A stretch of 64,000 nt of DNA from Phyllobacterium lublinensis (GCF_020164435.1 NZ_JAIUDQ010000005.1:62001-126000); one strand, 5' to 3'. Numbered from the stretch's first letter, positions 8,837 to 18,425 are shown. Numbers and translations: made by a program. The notes: generated by a model from the sequence alone, not told the origin.

Positions 8837-11305
8837 ATGCCATCTTTCTCACCTAGTCTGGAGCGGGCCCTCCATCAGGCGCTGACTATCGCGAATGAGC
8901 ATCATCATGAGTATGCAACGCTGGAGCATTTGCTGCTGGCGCTTATCGATGATCAGGACGCGAGCAGTGTCATGCGCGCCTGCAATGTCGATCTTGCTCA
9001 GTTGACTCGGACTGTGACTGACTATGTTGATCATGAACTGGATAACCTTGTCACAGGCTACGACGAGGATTCCAAGCCGACTGCGGCCTTTCAGCGTGTG
9101 ATCCAGCGCGCAGTCATTCATGTCCAATCTTCCAATCGCGAAGAAGTGACCGGCGCCAACGTCCTCGTTGCGATTTTTGCCGAGCGGGAGAGCCATGCGG
9201 CGTTCTTCCTGCAGGAACAGCAGATGACCCGCTACGACGCGGTCAATTATATTTCCCACGGCATATCCAAGCGCCCGGGAGCTTCCGAGCCGCGCACGCC
9301 TTTGGGGACGGAAAACAATAGCGAAGACAACCATGTCTCGGAGTCGGATGAAGGCACCAAGAAGAAACAGGATGCCTTGACCGCCTATTGCAACAACCTC
9401 AATGATCGCGCCAAGGCCGGCAAAATCGATCCGCTGATCGGACGTGACCAGGAGATCAACCGCACGATTCAGATACTGTGCCGCCGGTCAAAGAATAACC
9501 CGCTTTACGTGGGTGATCCGGGTGTCGGCAAGACAGCCATCGCCGAGGGACTTGCCAAGCGAATCGTTGAAGGCAAGGTGCCTAATGTGCTGCACGATGC
9601 TACCGTCTTCTCGCTCGATATGGGCACCCTGCTTGCTGGGACCCGCTATCGCGGTGATTTCGAGGAGCGCCTGAAGCAGGTCATCAAGGAACTGGAAGAG
9701 TTTCCTGGTGCGATCCTGTTCATCGATGAAATTCATACGATCATCGGTGCGGGTGCAACGTCTGGTGGGGCAATGGATGCGTCGAACCTGCTGAAACCGG
9801 CATTGTCGTCGGGATCGATTCGTTGCATCGGATCAACAACTTACAAGGAGTTCCGCCAGTTCTTCGAGAAGGACAGGGCCCTCGTGCGCCGATTCCAGAA
9901 GATTGATGTGAACGAGCCCTCCATCCCCGATGCGATCGAGATCATGAAGGGATTGCGGCCCTATTTCGAGGACTTCCACAAGGTCAAGTACACGGTCGAG
10001 GCGATCAAATCGGCAGTGGAACTGTCTGCCCGCTATATCAACGATCGCAAACTGCCAGACAAGGCAATTGACGTCATCGATGAGACGGGTGCGAGCCAAA
10101 TGCTGTTGCCAGAGGGCAAACGCAAAAAGTCGATTGGTGTCAAGGAGATCGAGGCAACTATTGCCACGATGGCCAGGATTCCGCCGAAGACAGTTTCAAA
10201 AGATGATGAAGCCGTGCTGTCCAATCTTGAAGCGGAGTTGAAGCGCGTCGTCTACGGCCAGGATCTGGCTATCGAAGCTCTGTCGTCATCAATCAAGCTA
10301 GCACGGGCCGGCCTGCGCGAACCGGAAAAGCCCATCGGCTCTTATCTGTTCTCTGGCCCGACCGGCGTCGGCAAGACCGAGGTTGCAAAGCAGTTGGCAG
10401 CGTCGCTCGGCGTGGAGCTTCTTCGTTTCGACATGTCCGAGTACATGGAACGTCACACGGTATCGCGCCTGCTCGGTGCTCCTCCCGGCTATGTCGGGTT
10501 CGACCAGGGCGGCCTTCTGACCGATGGCGTCGACCAGCATCCGCACTGTGTCCTGCTGCTCGACGAAATCGAGAAAGCACATCCTGATCTGTTCAACATC
10601 CTGTTGCAGGTCATGGACCACGGCAAGCTGACGGATCACAACGGCAAGCAAATTGACTTCCGCAATGTGATCCTGATCATGACGACCAACGCCGGTGCCT
10701 CCGACATGGCACGAGCCGCCATCGGTTTCGGTTCATCGCGCCGCGAAGGTGACGACATGGAAGCGATAAACCGGCTGTTCACGCCGGAATTCCGCAACCG
10801 TCTCGATGCGATCATTCCGTTCGGTGCGCTGCCCGTGCCGGTGATCCACCAGGTCGTGCAGAAGTTTGTCATCCAGCTTGAGGCCCAGTTGGCCGATCGC
10901 GGCGTGACATTCGATCTTCAGCCGGAGGCAATCGCCTGGCTTGCTGAAAAAGGCTACGACGACCGCATGGGTGCCCGGCCTCTCGGCCGCGTCATTCAGG
11001 AGCACATCAAGAAACCGCTCGCTGATGAGGTTTTGTTCGGCAAGCTGAGGAAGGGCGGCACGGTCCGTGTCTCCGTTGCAGCGAAACCCGACGGGTCTCA
11101 GGGACTTGTTCTCGACTATGTCGCCGATGAAGTGGTGGTGAAGCCGAAGAAGGAAATCCCCGTAGAAAAGAAACCTGCGGCTAAAAAGAAGCCGACACCC
11201 AAGAAGCCGGTGCTTGAAAAGGCAGGCGCCGACACAGTGGTCACCGGACAATCTACTCCGCTGTCGCGCAAGGCTTCCGTGCCGAAAGTACCGCGCAAGA
11301 AGTAG
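8837..11305 (+). CDS. clpA: ClpA, ATP-dependent Clp protease ATPase subunit
   Basis: AAA+ unfoldase that feeds substrates to ClpP. The 822 residues contain the Clp N-domain, a first ATPase module with Walker A GDPGVGKT near residue 226 and Walker [10 protein letters not shown], and a second module with GPTGVGKT near residue 506 and [11 protein letters not shown]. An IGFG loop near residue 632, in [14 protein letters not shown], matches the ClpP-docking loop of ClpA. The last 55 or so residues form a Lys/Pro-rich tail beyond the usual ClpA end. The ATG follows TGAGG and sits 6 bases after clpS, so the two form an operon. A terminator follows directly. Confidence 0.97.
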   Translation: MPSFSPSLERALHQALTIANEHHHEYATLEHLLLALIDDQDASSVMRACNVDLAQLTRTVTDYVDHELDNLVTGYDEDSKPTAAFQRVIQRAVIHVQSSNREEVTGANVLVAIFAERESHAAFFLQEQQMTRYDAVNYISHGISKRPGASEPRTPLGTENNSEDNHVSESDEGTKKKQDALTAYCNNLNDRAKAGKIDPLIGRDQEINRTIQILCRRSKNNPLYVGDPGVGKTAIAEGLAKRIVEGKVPNVLHDATVFSLDMGTLLAGTRYRGDFEERLKQVIKELEEFPGAILFIDEIHTIIGAGATSGGAMDASNLLKPALSSGSIRCIGSTTYKEFRQFFEKDRALVRRFQKIDVNEPSIPDAIEIMKGLRPYFEDFHKVKYTVEAIKSAVELSARYINDRKLPDKAIDVIDETGASQMLLPEGKRKKSIGVKEIEATIATMARIPPKTVSKDDEAVLSNLEAELKRVVYGQDLAIEALSSSIKLARAGLREPEKPIGSYLFSGPTGVGKTEVAKQLAASLGVELLRFDMSEYMERHTVSRLLGAPPGYVGFDQGGLLTDGVDQHPHCVLLLDEIEKAHPDLFNILLQVMDHGKLTDHNGKQIDFRNVILIMTTNAGASDMARAAIGFGSSRREGDDMEAINRLFTPEFRNRLDAIIPFGALPVPVIHQVVQKFVIQLEAQLADRGVTFDLQPEAIAWLAEKGYDDRMGARPLGRVIQEHIKKPLADEVLFGKLRKGGTVRVSVAAKPDGSQGLVLDYVADEVVVKPKKEIPVEKKPAAKKKPTPKKPVLEKAGADTVVTGQSTPLSRKASVPKVPRKK

Positions 11306-11307
11306 AC

Positions 11308-11335
11308 AAAAGGCCGCCCACGGGCGGCCTTTTTC
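11308..11335 (+). terminator. Terminator after clpA
   Basis: AAAA-GGCCGCC pairs with GGCGGCC-TTTT around the loop CACG and leads into a short T run just after the clpA stop. It separates clpSA from azlCD. Confidence 0.88.
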
Positions 11336-11371
11336 TTGCTGGCGTGCGTTCTTCCCTTTATCGCTGGAAGC

Positions 11372-12133
11372 ATGGCTGATTCCGAATTTCCTTCTTCCCG
11401 ATCGGATACCGAAGACCTGAGAACGCGGCTGTCGTGGTTCCTGTCGGGCGCGGCAATGGTCTCAAGTGTTCCCGCGCTGATCCTGATGACGGCTCATGTG
11501 GGCTTTGCGGGACTTGCCAGTGAAAGCGGTATGACCGTCGTCGAAGCCATGTTCATGGTTGCGATGATCTGGGCATTGCCCGCCAACATCGTCCTGATCG
11601 GCGCCATTTCCGGAGGCTATTCGTTGTTGGGCGCAGCGATCGCCGTGGCGCTGTCCTCGATCCGGTTCGTTCCGATGGTGGCCGCCTTCGTGCCCGAACT
11701 GCGCGGGCCGAAATCGCGCAAACTCGTCCTCCTGTTCCTTTCCCACTTCATCGCTGTCACAGCGTGGGTGCTCGGAATGGAACATCTGCGCAACGTTCCC
11801 GTGAACATGCGTACAAGTTATTTCGCCGGCCTTGGAATAACACTCACGACGGTTAATACCTTGGTCGTTGGGCTGGTCTATTATTTTTCGACCGATTTTC
11901 CACCCCTCGTTTTCGCGGCCCTGTTTTTTCTGACGCCGATGTACTTTCTGGCCTCGCTCTGGGGTTCGGCGCGCGACCGCACGGTGCATGTCGCCATGGT
12001 GTCCGGACTGCTGCTGTTTCCCGCGATCCACTACATCGCGCCTGCCTATGATTTGCTTCTTACCGGATTTGCTGGCGGCGCAGTTGCCGTGATCTATCTG
12101 CGCTTGACCAAGGCGAGGGGGAGGGCTGCGTGA
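11372..12133 (+). CDS. azlC: AzlC family branched-chain amino acid exporter, large subunit
   Basis: A 253-residue membrane protein. The stretch AIWALPANIVLIGAIS-like (MIWALPANIVLIGAI) and LSSIRFVPMVAAFVP belong to the AzlC family, the large subunit of BrnFE-type exporters for branched-chain amino acids and methionine. The frame is open from 11336 inside the clpA terminator, but ATG at 11372 has a TGGAAG site and starts just before the conserved part. Its stop overlaps the GTG start of azlD by three bases (12131-12133), so the pair is translationally coupled. The substrate is inferred from the family. Confidence 0.85.
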   Translation: MADSEFPSSRSDTEDLRTRLSWFLSGAAMVSSVPALILMTAHVGFAGLASESGMTVVEAMFMVAMIWALPANIVLIGAISGGYSLLGAAIAVALSSIRFVPMVAAFVPELRGPKSRKLVLLFLSHFIAVTAWVLGMEHLRNVPVNMRTSYFAGLGITLTTVNTLVVGLVYYFSTDFPPLVFAALFFLTPMYFLASLWGSARDRTVHVAMVSGLLLFPAIHYIAPAYDLLLTGFAGGAVAVIYLRLTKARGRAA

Positions 12134-12480
12134 CCTGGCAGAGCCTGTCGACCTGGTGGTGGCCCTACGTTTTCATCCTTCTTGCGGGCTGGCTGCCAAC
12201 CGATATCTGGCGATGGATCGGCGTCCTGATCGGCGGGCGCGTGCGCGAGGATTCGGAGGCGCTGGTTGTCGTGCGTGCTATGGCCACCGCACTTGTCGCA
12301 GGCGTTATTGCACAGCTCATCCTTTATCCCAGCGGATCGCTGGCCGGGTCATCGATGTTCCTGCGCGTTGGCGCTGCTGCCGTCGGCTTTGCCGCGTATC
12401 TCGGCCTCGGACGACGCGTCATTGTTGGTGTGCTGGTGGCTGAGGTCATCTTGATAAGCGGCCTCAGCTTAGACCTTTAG
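12130..12480 (+). CDS. azlD: AzlD family branched-chain amino acid exporter, small subunit
   Basis: A 116-residue protein with four hydrophobic segments, the partner of AzlC in an inner-membrane exporter. The start is GTG in a GTGA overlap with the azlC stop. The layout (WPYVFILLAGWLPTDIWRWIGV at the start, hydrophobic C-terminus) and length fit the family, and the paired position settles the call. The gene is GC-rich, in contrast to the PAP2 gene that follows 79 bases later. Confidence 0.85.
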   Translation: MTWQSLSTWWWPYVFILLAGWLPTDIWRWIGVLIGGRVREDSEALVVVRAMATALVAGVIAQLILYPSGSLAGSSMFLRVGAAAVGFAAYLGLGRRVIVGVLVAEVILISGLSLDL

Positions 12481-12559
12481 TTTTAAATTAAGGCAATCGC
12501 TTAACGTGATCCACATTTGCGCAGGATAGGCTTCCGCTAATTTGATCCGGGAGCCGTCG

Positions 12560-13489
12560 ATGAAATCCGATGTTCAGACCTTCTACAAAGTGGCCATCAT
12601 CATTGGAATATTGGCGATTGACGCGATTTGGATTGCTTTGACTGACTTTCATTTGGAAGGGCAAGGCGTTCTCAGAGTTTTCGCAGTCACCGCCTTTTTC
12701 GGGATAGTGGCTGTCATCTACAGAGTCTGGCGGCCGATGCAAGCCTTTGAACTGGTGTGTGCGGAAACAGCTATTCTTCTCTCTTTTACCGCAGCGGCTG
12801 CGATTTTGAGCTATTTGGTAACGTCGCTCGATCGACCCTTGATCGATGCGCAGCTGGTGACTTTAGATGCTGCTCTTGGCTTTGACTGGTCTGCTTATGT
12901 TGGCTATGTGAGCGAAAGGCCGCTGCTTGGTCTGCTATGTTCGGTGATTTATCTGACGACGCTCGCTCAAGTGGCTCTGGCAGTCATTGTTCTTGGCCTT
13001 GCAGGCAGGACCGAGCGCACCCAACAATTTGTGACCGCGGTCATGCTGGGCGCATTGGCATGTATTATCGTGTCCGGTATCCTGCCATCGGCAGGAGCGC
13101 TGGCGACGATTAGGCCTGTGGATTCGTTCTGGGGAAGTCATCACCCGGTCGTAGACCTGGACTACAAGCAAACCTTCTTTGATTTGCGTACTGGAGGAGA
13201 GCGGCTTGTGTCTTTGGATTCCATGAAGGGGTTGATTGCCTTTCCATCCTATCACGGAACACTTTCTACTCTTCTCATACTTGCTTTCTTTCGAGTCGGT
13301 TGGTGGTTCGGGCCCATTCTCACGTTGAACGTGCTCATTCTCTTGGCCACACCTGTGGAAGGTGGACACCATTTGGTGGATGTCATTGGAGGCGTCGCGG
13401 TCGCTGGTGGAAGCTGGTATATTGCCGGGTGGCTCTACAGGCCGCGTGCAATTCAACGATCGAAAACGCTCATCGAGCTACCTGTTTAG
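12560..13489 (+). CDS. PAP2 superfamily membrane phosphatase
   Basis: A 309-residue protein with about six membrane segments and the conserved parts of a type-2 phosphatidic acid phosphatase: FPSYHGTLS (P-S-x-H) near residue 233 and GGHHLVDVIGG near residue 272, where the second His and the Asp complete the active site. This form resembles the PAP2_3/inositolphosphotransferase-like branch. It probably acts on a lipid phosphate at the membrane. ATG at 12560 follows GGGAG. Base composition is clearly lower in GC than in neighbours (samples of 42 and 52% against 68% in azlD). Its stop overlaps that of the HIT gene. The substrate is unknown. Confidence 0.8.
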   Translation: MKSDVQTFYKVAIIIGILAIDAIWIALTDFHLEGQGVLRVFAVTAFFGIVAVIYRVWRPMQAFELVCAETAILLSFTAAAAILSYLVTSLDRPLIDAQLVTLDAALGFDWSAYVGYVSERPLLGLLCSVIYLTTLAQVALAVIVLGLAGRTERTQQFVTAVMLGALACIIVSGILPSAGALATIRPVDSFWGSHHPVVDLDYKQTFFDLRTGGERLVSLDSMKGLIAFPSYHGTLSTLLILAFFRVGWWFGPILTLNVLILLATPVEGGHHLVDVIGGVAVAGGSWYIAGWLYRPRAIQRSKTLIELPV

Positions 13490-13920
13490 CTGGCTCCCGG
13501 CATCGCCTGCCTGATCTTTTCAGCGTTTGCCGCAAGCACGCCCTGATCTTCCATCTGGCCGGTATGCGGCCTCAGCTGGATACCTTCAAAGCGCGGAATG
13601 ACGTGAAAGTGCAAGTGAAATACCGTCTGACCGGAGGCAGGCTCATTGAACTGCATGACCGTAACACCGTCGGCATCGAAGGCTTTCTTTACCGCCTGAG
13701 CCACGCGTTGCGTCGTTGCTATGACCGCTGCAAGTTTGCCTTGGTCCGCATCGAGGATATTCCGATAGGGTGATTTGGTTATGACCAGGCAATGACCTTT
13801 TCCCTGGGGCATGACATCCATGAAGGCATAGGTTTCAGCATCTTCATAAAGCTTGTAAGACGGGATCTCTCCGCGCAGAATCCTTGCGAATACGTTGTCG
13901 TCGTCATAGGGCTGGGTCAT
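13486..13920 (-). CDS. HIT family nucleotide-binding hydrolase
   Basis: A 144-residue histidine-triad protein. The HLHFHVIP motif near residue 97 carries the catalytic His of nucleoside phosphoramidate hydrolases, and FARILRGEIPSYKLYED is the typical N-terminus of the HinT/Hit branch. The start at ATG 13920 has an AGG-containing site upstream; GTG at 13929 would add three residues. It is convergent with the PAP2 gene, with a 4-base overlap at the stops. Physiological substrate unknown. Confidence 0.92.
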   Translation of the reverse strand: MTQPYDDDNVFARILRGEIPSYKLYEDAETYAFMDVMPQGKGHCLVITKSPYRNILDADQGKLAAVIATTQRVAQAVKKAFDADGVTVMQFNEPASGQTVFHLHFHVIPRFEGIQLRPHTGQMEDQGVLAANAEKIRQAMPGAS

Positions 13921-14003
13921 ATCGCGCACCTGTCAAATCTGGAATCCGGGCTCGATGTTTGCCACGGCTGGCTACGCAGTCAAGCGTTTGCGGGTGAATG
14001 CAG

Positions 14004-15188
14004 TCAATGTTCCGATTTTTTGAAAGGGGCATGATGGTTCAAGATCTCTTCCATTAGCGCCACATCGGTTCTTTCGCGGTTCAGAAAATCATCGATCGCG
14101 CGTCGCAAGCCCTCATGGGCGATGTAGTGGACCGAATTGGTCGTCACCGGCACGTAGCCCCGTGCCAGCTTGTGTTCGCCTTGGGCGCCGGCTTCGACGA
14201 CGCTTAGCTTGCGTTCGATGGCAAAGTCGATTGCCTGGTGGTAGCAGACTTCGAAATGCAGGAAGCGATGGTCTTCGATACAGCCCCAGTGCCGTCCAAA
14301 CAGCCGATCCGAACCTATGAAATTGATCGCGCCTGCAATATAGCGCCCGTCACGCCCTGCCATCACCAGCATGATGTCGTCAGCCATGCGCTCGCCTATG
14401 AGCTTGTAAAACTGGCGATTGAGATAAGGCCGGCCCCATTTGCGGCTCCCGGTGTCCATGTAAAATGCAAAGAAATCGTCCCAGACCGCTGTCGTGATCT
14501 GATCACCAGTCAGGCGCTCGATCCTGATGTCATTGGCAAGCGCTTCCCGGCGTTCTCGCTTCAACGCCTTGCGCTTGCGTGAAGCGAGTGTCTCAAGGAA
14601 CTCGTCGTAGCTCGCATAACCTTCGTTGAGGAAATGAAACTGCTGATCGATTCGGTGCAAGAACCCGGCACCTTTGAAGGCCGGGAGATCATCATCATCG
14701 ACGAAGGTTGAGTGGGCGGATGAAATTCCGAGCTGGTTGGTCAGTTGCCGCAATCCATTGGCAAGTGCAATTCTTGCGGCAATGGCGTTCCAATTGCGAT
14801 TGACCAGCAGACGCGGACCCGTCGCCGGGGTGAAGGGAATGCTGGCCTGCAGTTTCGGATAGTAGCGTCCGCCTGCACGCTCGAATGCATCGGCCCAGCC
14901 ATGATCAAAGACATATTCGCCCTGACTGTGGCTTTTCAGATAGCACGGAATGGCTCCGACCAGGGCTCCACCGTCATCCTCAAGCCGCAAGAACTGCGGG
15001 AGCCAACCCGCCCTGCGCGCGACGCAACCGGAGTCTTCGAGTGACGACAGGAAAGCATGCGACAGGAAGGGGTTGTAGTCAGGCGAACTATGCGAAGTTC
15101 CACCAAGGCTGGACCATTCTTCTTGCGTGAATGCACCGATCCCATCGCATACGCGCAAGGAGAAATCGCCTCGATCAGCTTTCTGCAT
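14004..15188 (-). CDS. FemAB-like (DUF482/COG3146) GNAT-fold protein
   Basis: A 394-residue cytoplasmic protein of the family called peptidogalycan biosynthesis/recognition (PF04339). Supporting stretches are YNPFLSHAFL near residue 39, DHGWADAFERAGGRYYPKLQ near 95, FTPATGPRLL near 118, and RKRKALKRERREA near 206. The C-terminal half (GAINFIGSDRLFGRHWGC, YHQAIDFAIER) has the look of a GNAT acyltransferase. The role is not established; transfer of an amino acid or acyl group to an envelope precursor is a family-based guess. It lies in the same direction as the HIT gene, 83 bases upstream of it. Confidence 0.78.
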   Translation of the reverse strand: MQKADRGDFSLRVCDGIGAFTQEEWSSLGGTSHSSPDYNPFLSHAFLSSLEDSGCVARRAGWLPQFLRLEDDGGALVGAIPCYLKSHSQGEYVFDHGWADAFERAGGRYYPKLQASIPFTPATGPRLLVNRNWNAIAARIALANGLRQLTNQLGISSAHSTFVDDDDLPAFKGAGFLHRIDQQFHFLNEGYASYDEFLETLASRKRKALKRERREALANDIRIERLTGDQITTAVWDDFFAFYMDTGSRKWGRPYLNRQFYKLIGERMADDIMLVMAGRDGRYIAGAINFIGSDRLFGRHWGCIEDHRFLHFEVCYHQAIDFAIERKLSVVEAGAQGEHKLARGYVPVTTNSVHYIAHEGLRRAIDDFLNRERTDVALMEEILNHHAPFKKSEH

Positions 15189-15302
15189 CGGTGAATTCGG
15201 CTTCCTGACTATGGCGGCGGGTGATGAGCCAGCCGCGCAACCTATGATGTAAGCTAGGCATTCCTCCCGGCGTTACAAGAGGCGGCAGGGACAGCCGGCA
15301 AT

Positions 15303-16022
15303 TCAGGCTGCCCCCGGATCAAATCCTTCGAATGTGATCTGGTCGACATATCGATCGCTGGTCGCCTTGTCTTCAAGACTTCGTACGGTCCACGAGATGA
15401 CCGGCAGGCCAAGTCTGCGGCGAACGAATTCGACAAAGCGGTTTTCAAGGTGATGAACATTATAGGATACAAAGTCGATCCCATGGGCCAACATGGCAAA
15501 ATGCGCCTCCAGCTCCCTGTCACGCAACCCTTCGGCGGTCAGACCGGCAGGTATGCCGGGCGCATCCTTGCCGAAGTCCCGAATAAGGTGATGATCGAAG
15601 GACATGATCGCAGCCAGGCCATCATAGCCCGAAAGATCGTCCGCAACAGCTTTCACCAATCCGTCATCCCGGCCGGGAATGCCTTTCAGTTCAATGACGA
15701 TCGGAACGCGGCCGCCAATCAACCGTAGTGCCTCGGCCAGGGTCGGCACATGATCGTTCGTGCCGCCGACCCGCAAGCTCTTGGCCTGGGCGGCTGTTAA
15801 CGCATCAATCTTGCCCTGCTGGCCTGTCAAGCGGTCCAGCTTTTCGTCATGGAATATGATTGCCTTGCCGTCAGCAGTCAGATGTACGTCGCATTCAATG
15901 GCAAAGCCCGCCTTGGCGGCCGCGTCAAAAGCGGAAAGCGTGTTTTCCCAGCGTTGCCTGTTGAGGTCATGCAAACCGCGGTGCGCAATCGGAACCTTCG
16001 TCAACCAGTCAATTGTTGCCAT
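15303..16022 (-). CDS. Glycerophosphodiester phosphodiesterase
   Basis: Hydrolyses glycerophosphodiesters to glycerol 3-phosphate and an alcohol. The 239 residues carry the catalytic AHRGLHD start, ENTLSAF, and the metal-binding IECDVHLTADGKAIIFHDEKL near residues 42-62, typical of GDPD TIM-barrels. It has no signal peptide, so it is likely cytoplasmic. It begins 3 bases after the ridA stop, so the two are one transcript. Substrate range is not visible from sequence. Confidence 0.9.
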   Translation of the reverse strand: MATIDWLTKVPIAHRGLHDLNRQRWENTLSAFDAAAKAGFAIECDVHLTADGKAIIFHDEKLDRLTGQQGKIDALTAAQAKSLRVGGTNDHVPTLAEALRLIGGRVPIVIELKGIPGRDDGLVKAVADDLSGYDGLAAIMSFDHHLIRDFGKDAPGIPAGLTAEGLRDRELEAHFAMLAHGIDFVSYNVHHLENRFVEFVRRRLGLPVISWTVRSLEDKATSDRYVDQITFEGFDPGAA

Positions 16023-16025
16023 GGG

Positions 16026-16490
16026 TCAGCGAACCTCGATGATTGCTTCGATTTCGACCGGTGCGTTCAGCGGCAGCGCGGCCGTGCCGACGGCAGAACG
16101 TGCGTGGCGGCCGATATCACCCAATACGGCAACAAGAAGATCAGAGGCGCCGTTGGCGACGAGGTGCTGTTGCGTGAACTCCGGTGTCGACGCGACAAAA
16201 ACCGTAATCTTGACGATGCGAGCAATTTTCTCCAGGTCTCCAAGGGCAGCCTTCGCCTGCGCCAAAATGTTGACTGCGCAGGCTTTCGCCGCTTCCTGGC
16301 CCTGCTCGACGCCCAGCTCTCTGCCCAGAAGTCCGGTATGCACAAGTTTCCCTTCCGCCAGCGGCAATTGTCCCGAGGTCAGAAGCAGCTTTCCCGTTTG
16401 GGCAAACGGCACATAATTGGCTGCCGGAGCGGCTGCTACCGGAAGCGTGATGCCGAGTTCCTTAAGACGTGTTTCAATGACGCTGCTCAT
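16026..16490 (-). CDS. RidA family protein (YjgF-like)
   Basis: A 154-residue member of the YjgF/YER057c/UK114 family, whose best-studied members deaminate reactive enamine/imine intermediates from PLP enzymes. Family features are FAQTGKLLLTSGQLP near residue 28 and the C-terminal VGTAALPLNAPVEIEAIIE. It is longer than E. coli RidA and fits the YjgH/Rid subgroup with the LxxLGI start. Whether the deaminase Arg is kept was not checked by alignment. It is the first gene of a two-gene transcript with the phosphodiesterase and is divergent from eipB. Confidence 0.85.
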   Translation of the reverse strand: MSSVIETRLKELGITLPVAAAPAANYVPFAQTGKLLLTSGQLPLAEGKLVHTGLLGRELGVEQGQEAAKACAVNILAQAKAALGDLEKIARIVKITVFVASTPEFTQQHLVANGASDLLVAVLGDIGRHARSAVGTAALPLNAPVEIEAIIEVR

Positions 16491-16608
16491 GGGATCCGTG
16501 TCCTTCTATTTCGGAATCGTATGCGATTGTGAAGAAGTTGCGATTTTTGCCTCGCTTCCGCCAAGAGTTTTTTTAATATGCACATTCGAATGTTGGAGAA
16601 TCTTGTCA

Positions 16609-17433
16609 ATGCGCGTTTCACATGTCCTTATTTTCACGCTCGGCGCCTTGGGTTTCGCCGGCTCAACAATGGCGTATGCTGCAGGGACAGCAACTCTTGT
16701 ACCGCATCGCGCGATTTATGACCTGAAACTGGACAGTGCGCAGGACAGTAGCGGCATAACCGGCCTTACCGGCCGCATGGTCTATGAATTCAATGGCTCG
16801 GATTGTGAGGGCTATACGACGAATTTCCGATTCGTTACCCGCGTTGACATGGAGGAGCAGCCGCAACGTGTCACCGATCAGCAGACCACCACATTCGAGT
16901 CGGGTGATGGCGGCAAGTTCCGTTTCGTCAACAAGACATTCGTTGACCAAAGCCTGACAAAGGAAGTGCGCGGTGATGCGGCGCTGTCCCGGGACAGGAC
17001 GGAAATATCGCTGACCAAGCCGGAAGCGACCAGGGAAGACCTTGAGCTGTCGCAATTTCCGACGCGCCATATGCAGCAACTGATCGAAAAAGCGCTTGCG
17101 GGCGAAGTTTTCTACCAGACTAAACTGTTCGATGGTTCGGAAGATGCGGACAAGGTGATGGCAACGACTGTGGTCATAGGCAAGTCGGCTGTCTCGGATG
17201 CGGATGAAGAGGTGAAGAACATGGGCTCGCTTGCAAAGGAAAGCACGTGGCCTGTTTCGATTGCCTATTTTGACGAAAGCGAAAAGTCAGAAGGCCTGCC
17301 GAGTTACCGGATCAATTTCAAGATGTACCGCAATGGCGTCACCCGGGACCTGAAAATGGACTACGGTGATTTCTCCATGACAGGCAAGCTGGTCAATCTC
17401 CAGCTATTCGACATGCCAAAGTGCCAGAAATGA
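16609..17433 (+). CDS. eipB: EipB-type cell envelope integrity protein (DUF1849)
   Basis: A 274-residue periplasmic protein. A signal peptide (LIFTLGALGFAGSTMAYAA) is followed by HRAIYDLKL and a beta-rich body. Two cysteines, in GSDCEGY and in the C-terminal MPKCQK, match the conserved disulfide of EipB, a beta-spiral protein needed for envelope stress survival in Brucella. The start at ATG 16609 follows TGGAGA and puts the signal peptide at the N-terminus; the frame is open further upstream to 16417, but that part has no signal-like sequence. It lies just before rpsB, a common place in this order. The DUF1849 assignment is strong; the role is by homology. Confidence 0.87.
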   Translation: MRVSHVLIFTLGALGFAGSTMAYAAGTATLVPHRAIYDLKLDSAQDSSGITGLTGRMVYEFNGSDCEGYTTNFRFVTRVDMEEQPQRVTDQQTTTFESGDGGKFRFVNKTFVDQSLTKEVRGDAALSRDRTEISLTKPEATREDLELSQFPTRHMQQLIEKALAGEVFYQTKLFDGSEDADKVMATTVVIGKSAVSDADEEVKNMGSLAKESTWPVSIAYFDESEKSEGLPSYRINFKMYRNGVTRDLKMDYGDFSMTGKLVNLQLFDMPKCQK

Positions 17434-17544
17434 TGGCAGGGTCGCGCAACTGGCACTCAAATTCGCGTTTTATTGCGGATGCCCTTGCGTTTGCCGTGAT
17501 TATCCATTAACAGCCGCTTCATTCCACACACGGGCTTTGGGTTG

Positions 17545-17605
17545 ATATCGGGAGAAATCCGATATGGCCTCCGGTGGCGGGTATCCCGCCTCATGTCCGT
17601 GGAGG
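17545..17605 (+). promoter_or_regulatory. Structured 5' leader of rpsB
   Basis: Two hairpins precede rpsB. The first is ATATCGG with CCGATAT (17545-17551 with 17559-17565). The second is GGCGGG-TAT-CCCGCC (17576-17590), enclosed by CCTCC (17568-17572) pairing with GGAGG (17601-17605). Ribosomal protein S2 represses its own mRNA in other bacteria, and an rpsB leader element is a reasonable reading. The regulatory role is inferred and no match to a named RNA family was tested. Confidence 0.45.
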
Positions 17606-17630
17606 TTAAACCGGAAAAGGAAGTTAAGAG

Positions 17631-18425
17631 ATGGCATTGCCTGATTTCAGCATGCGTCAGCTCCTAGAAGCTGGCGTTCACTTCGGCCACCAGACACATC
17701 GCTGGAACCCGAAAATGGCACCGTATATTTACGGCGACCGTAACAACATTCATATTCTTGATCTGGCCCAGACTGTTCCGCTGCTTCACCGCGCGCTGCA
17801 GAAGGTATCCGACACCGTTGCCCGTGGCGGCCGCGTATTGTTCGTTGGTACGAAGCGCCAGGCTTCGGACATCATCGCTGATGCGGCAACGCGTTCGGCC
17901 CAGTATTACGTCAATGCTCGCTGGCTCGGCGGCATGATGACCAACTGGAAGACGATTTCGAACTCCATTCAGCGTCTGCGCAAGCTTGACGAACTCCTTT
18001 CCGGCGAAGCACAGGGCTTCACCAAGAAGGAGCGCCTGAACCTCGACCGCGAACGCGAGAAGCTCAACCGTGCCCTCGGCGGTATCAAGAACATGGGTTC
18101 GATTCCAGACCTGATCTTCATCATTGATACCAACAAGGAAGCGATCGCCATCCAGGAAGCCAAGCGTCTCGGCATTCCGGTTGTTGCCGTGATCGATTCC
18201 AACTGCGATCCGGATCAGATTGATTTCCCGATCCCCGGCAACGACGATGCTTCGCGCGCCATCTCGCTTTATTGCGATCTGGTTGCCAAGGCTGCTCTTG
18301 ACGGTATCGCACGTCAGCAGGGCTCGCTCGGCATCGATCTGGGCGCCCAGGAAGAAGCTCCTGCAGAGCCAGCTCTGGAGGCTCCGGCCGAAGCTCCTGC
18401 ACAGGAAGGTGAAGCCTCCGCTTGA
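17631..18425 (+). CDS. rpsB: 30S ribosomal protein S2
   Basis: Component of the small ribosomal subunit. The start [20 protein letters not shown] and the stretches [19 protein letters not shown] and [11 protein letters not shown] identify S2. The 264 residues include a C-terminal Ala/Glu/Pro-rich tail of about 35 residues that is common in Alphaproteobacteria. ATG at 17631 follows GGAAG. It heads the rpsB-tsf pair, with small hairpins (18435-18452) in the 116-base gap to tsf. Confidence 0.98.
   Translation: MALPDFSMRQLLEAGVHFGHQTHRWNPKMAPYIYGDRNNIHILDLAQTVPLLHRALQKVSDTVARGGRVLFVGTKRQASDIIADAATRSAQYYVNARWLGGMMTNWKTISNSIQRLRKLDELLSGEAQGFTKKERLNLDREREKLNRALGGIKNMGSIPDLIFIIDTNKEAIAIQEAKRLGIPVVAVIDSNCDPDQIDFPIPGNDDASRAISLYCDLVAKAALDGIARQQGSLGIDLGAQEEAPAEPALEAPAEAPAQEGEASA

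Noticed and set aside
16417..16608. 64-residue N-terminal extension of EipB
   Set aside because: It would place the signal peptide inside the protein and overlap the divergent ridA start. ATG at 16609 has the ribosome site and begins the signal peptide.
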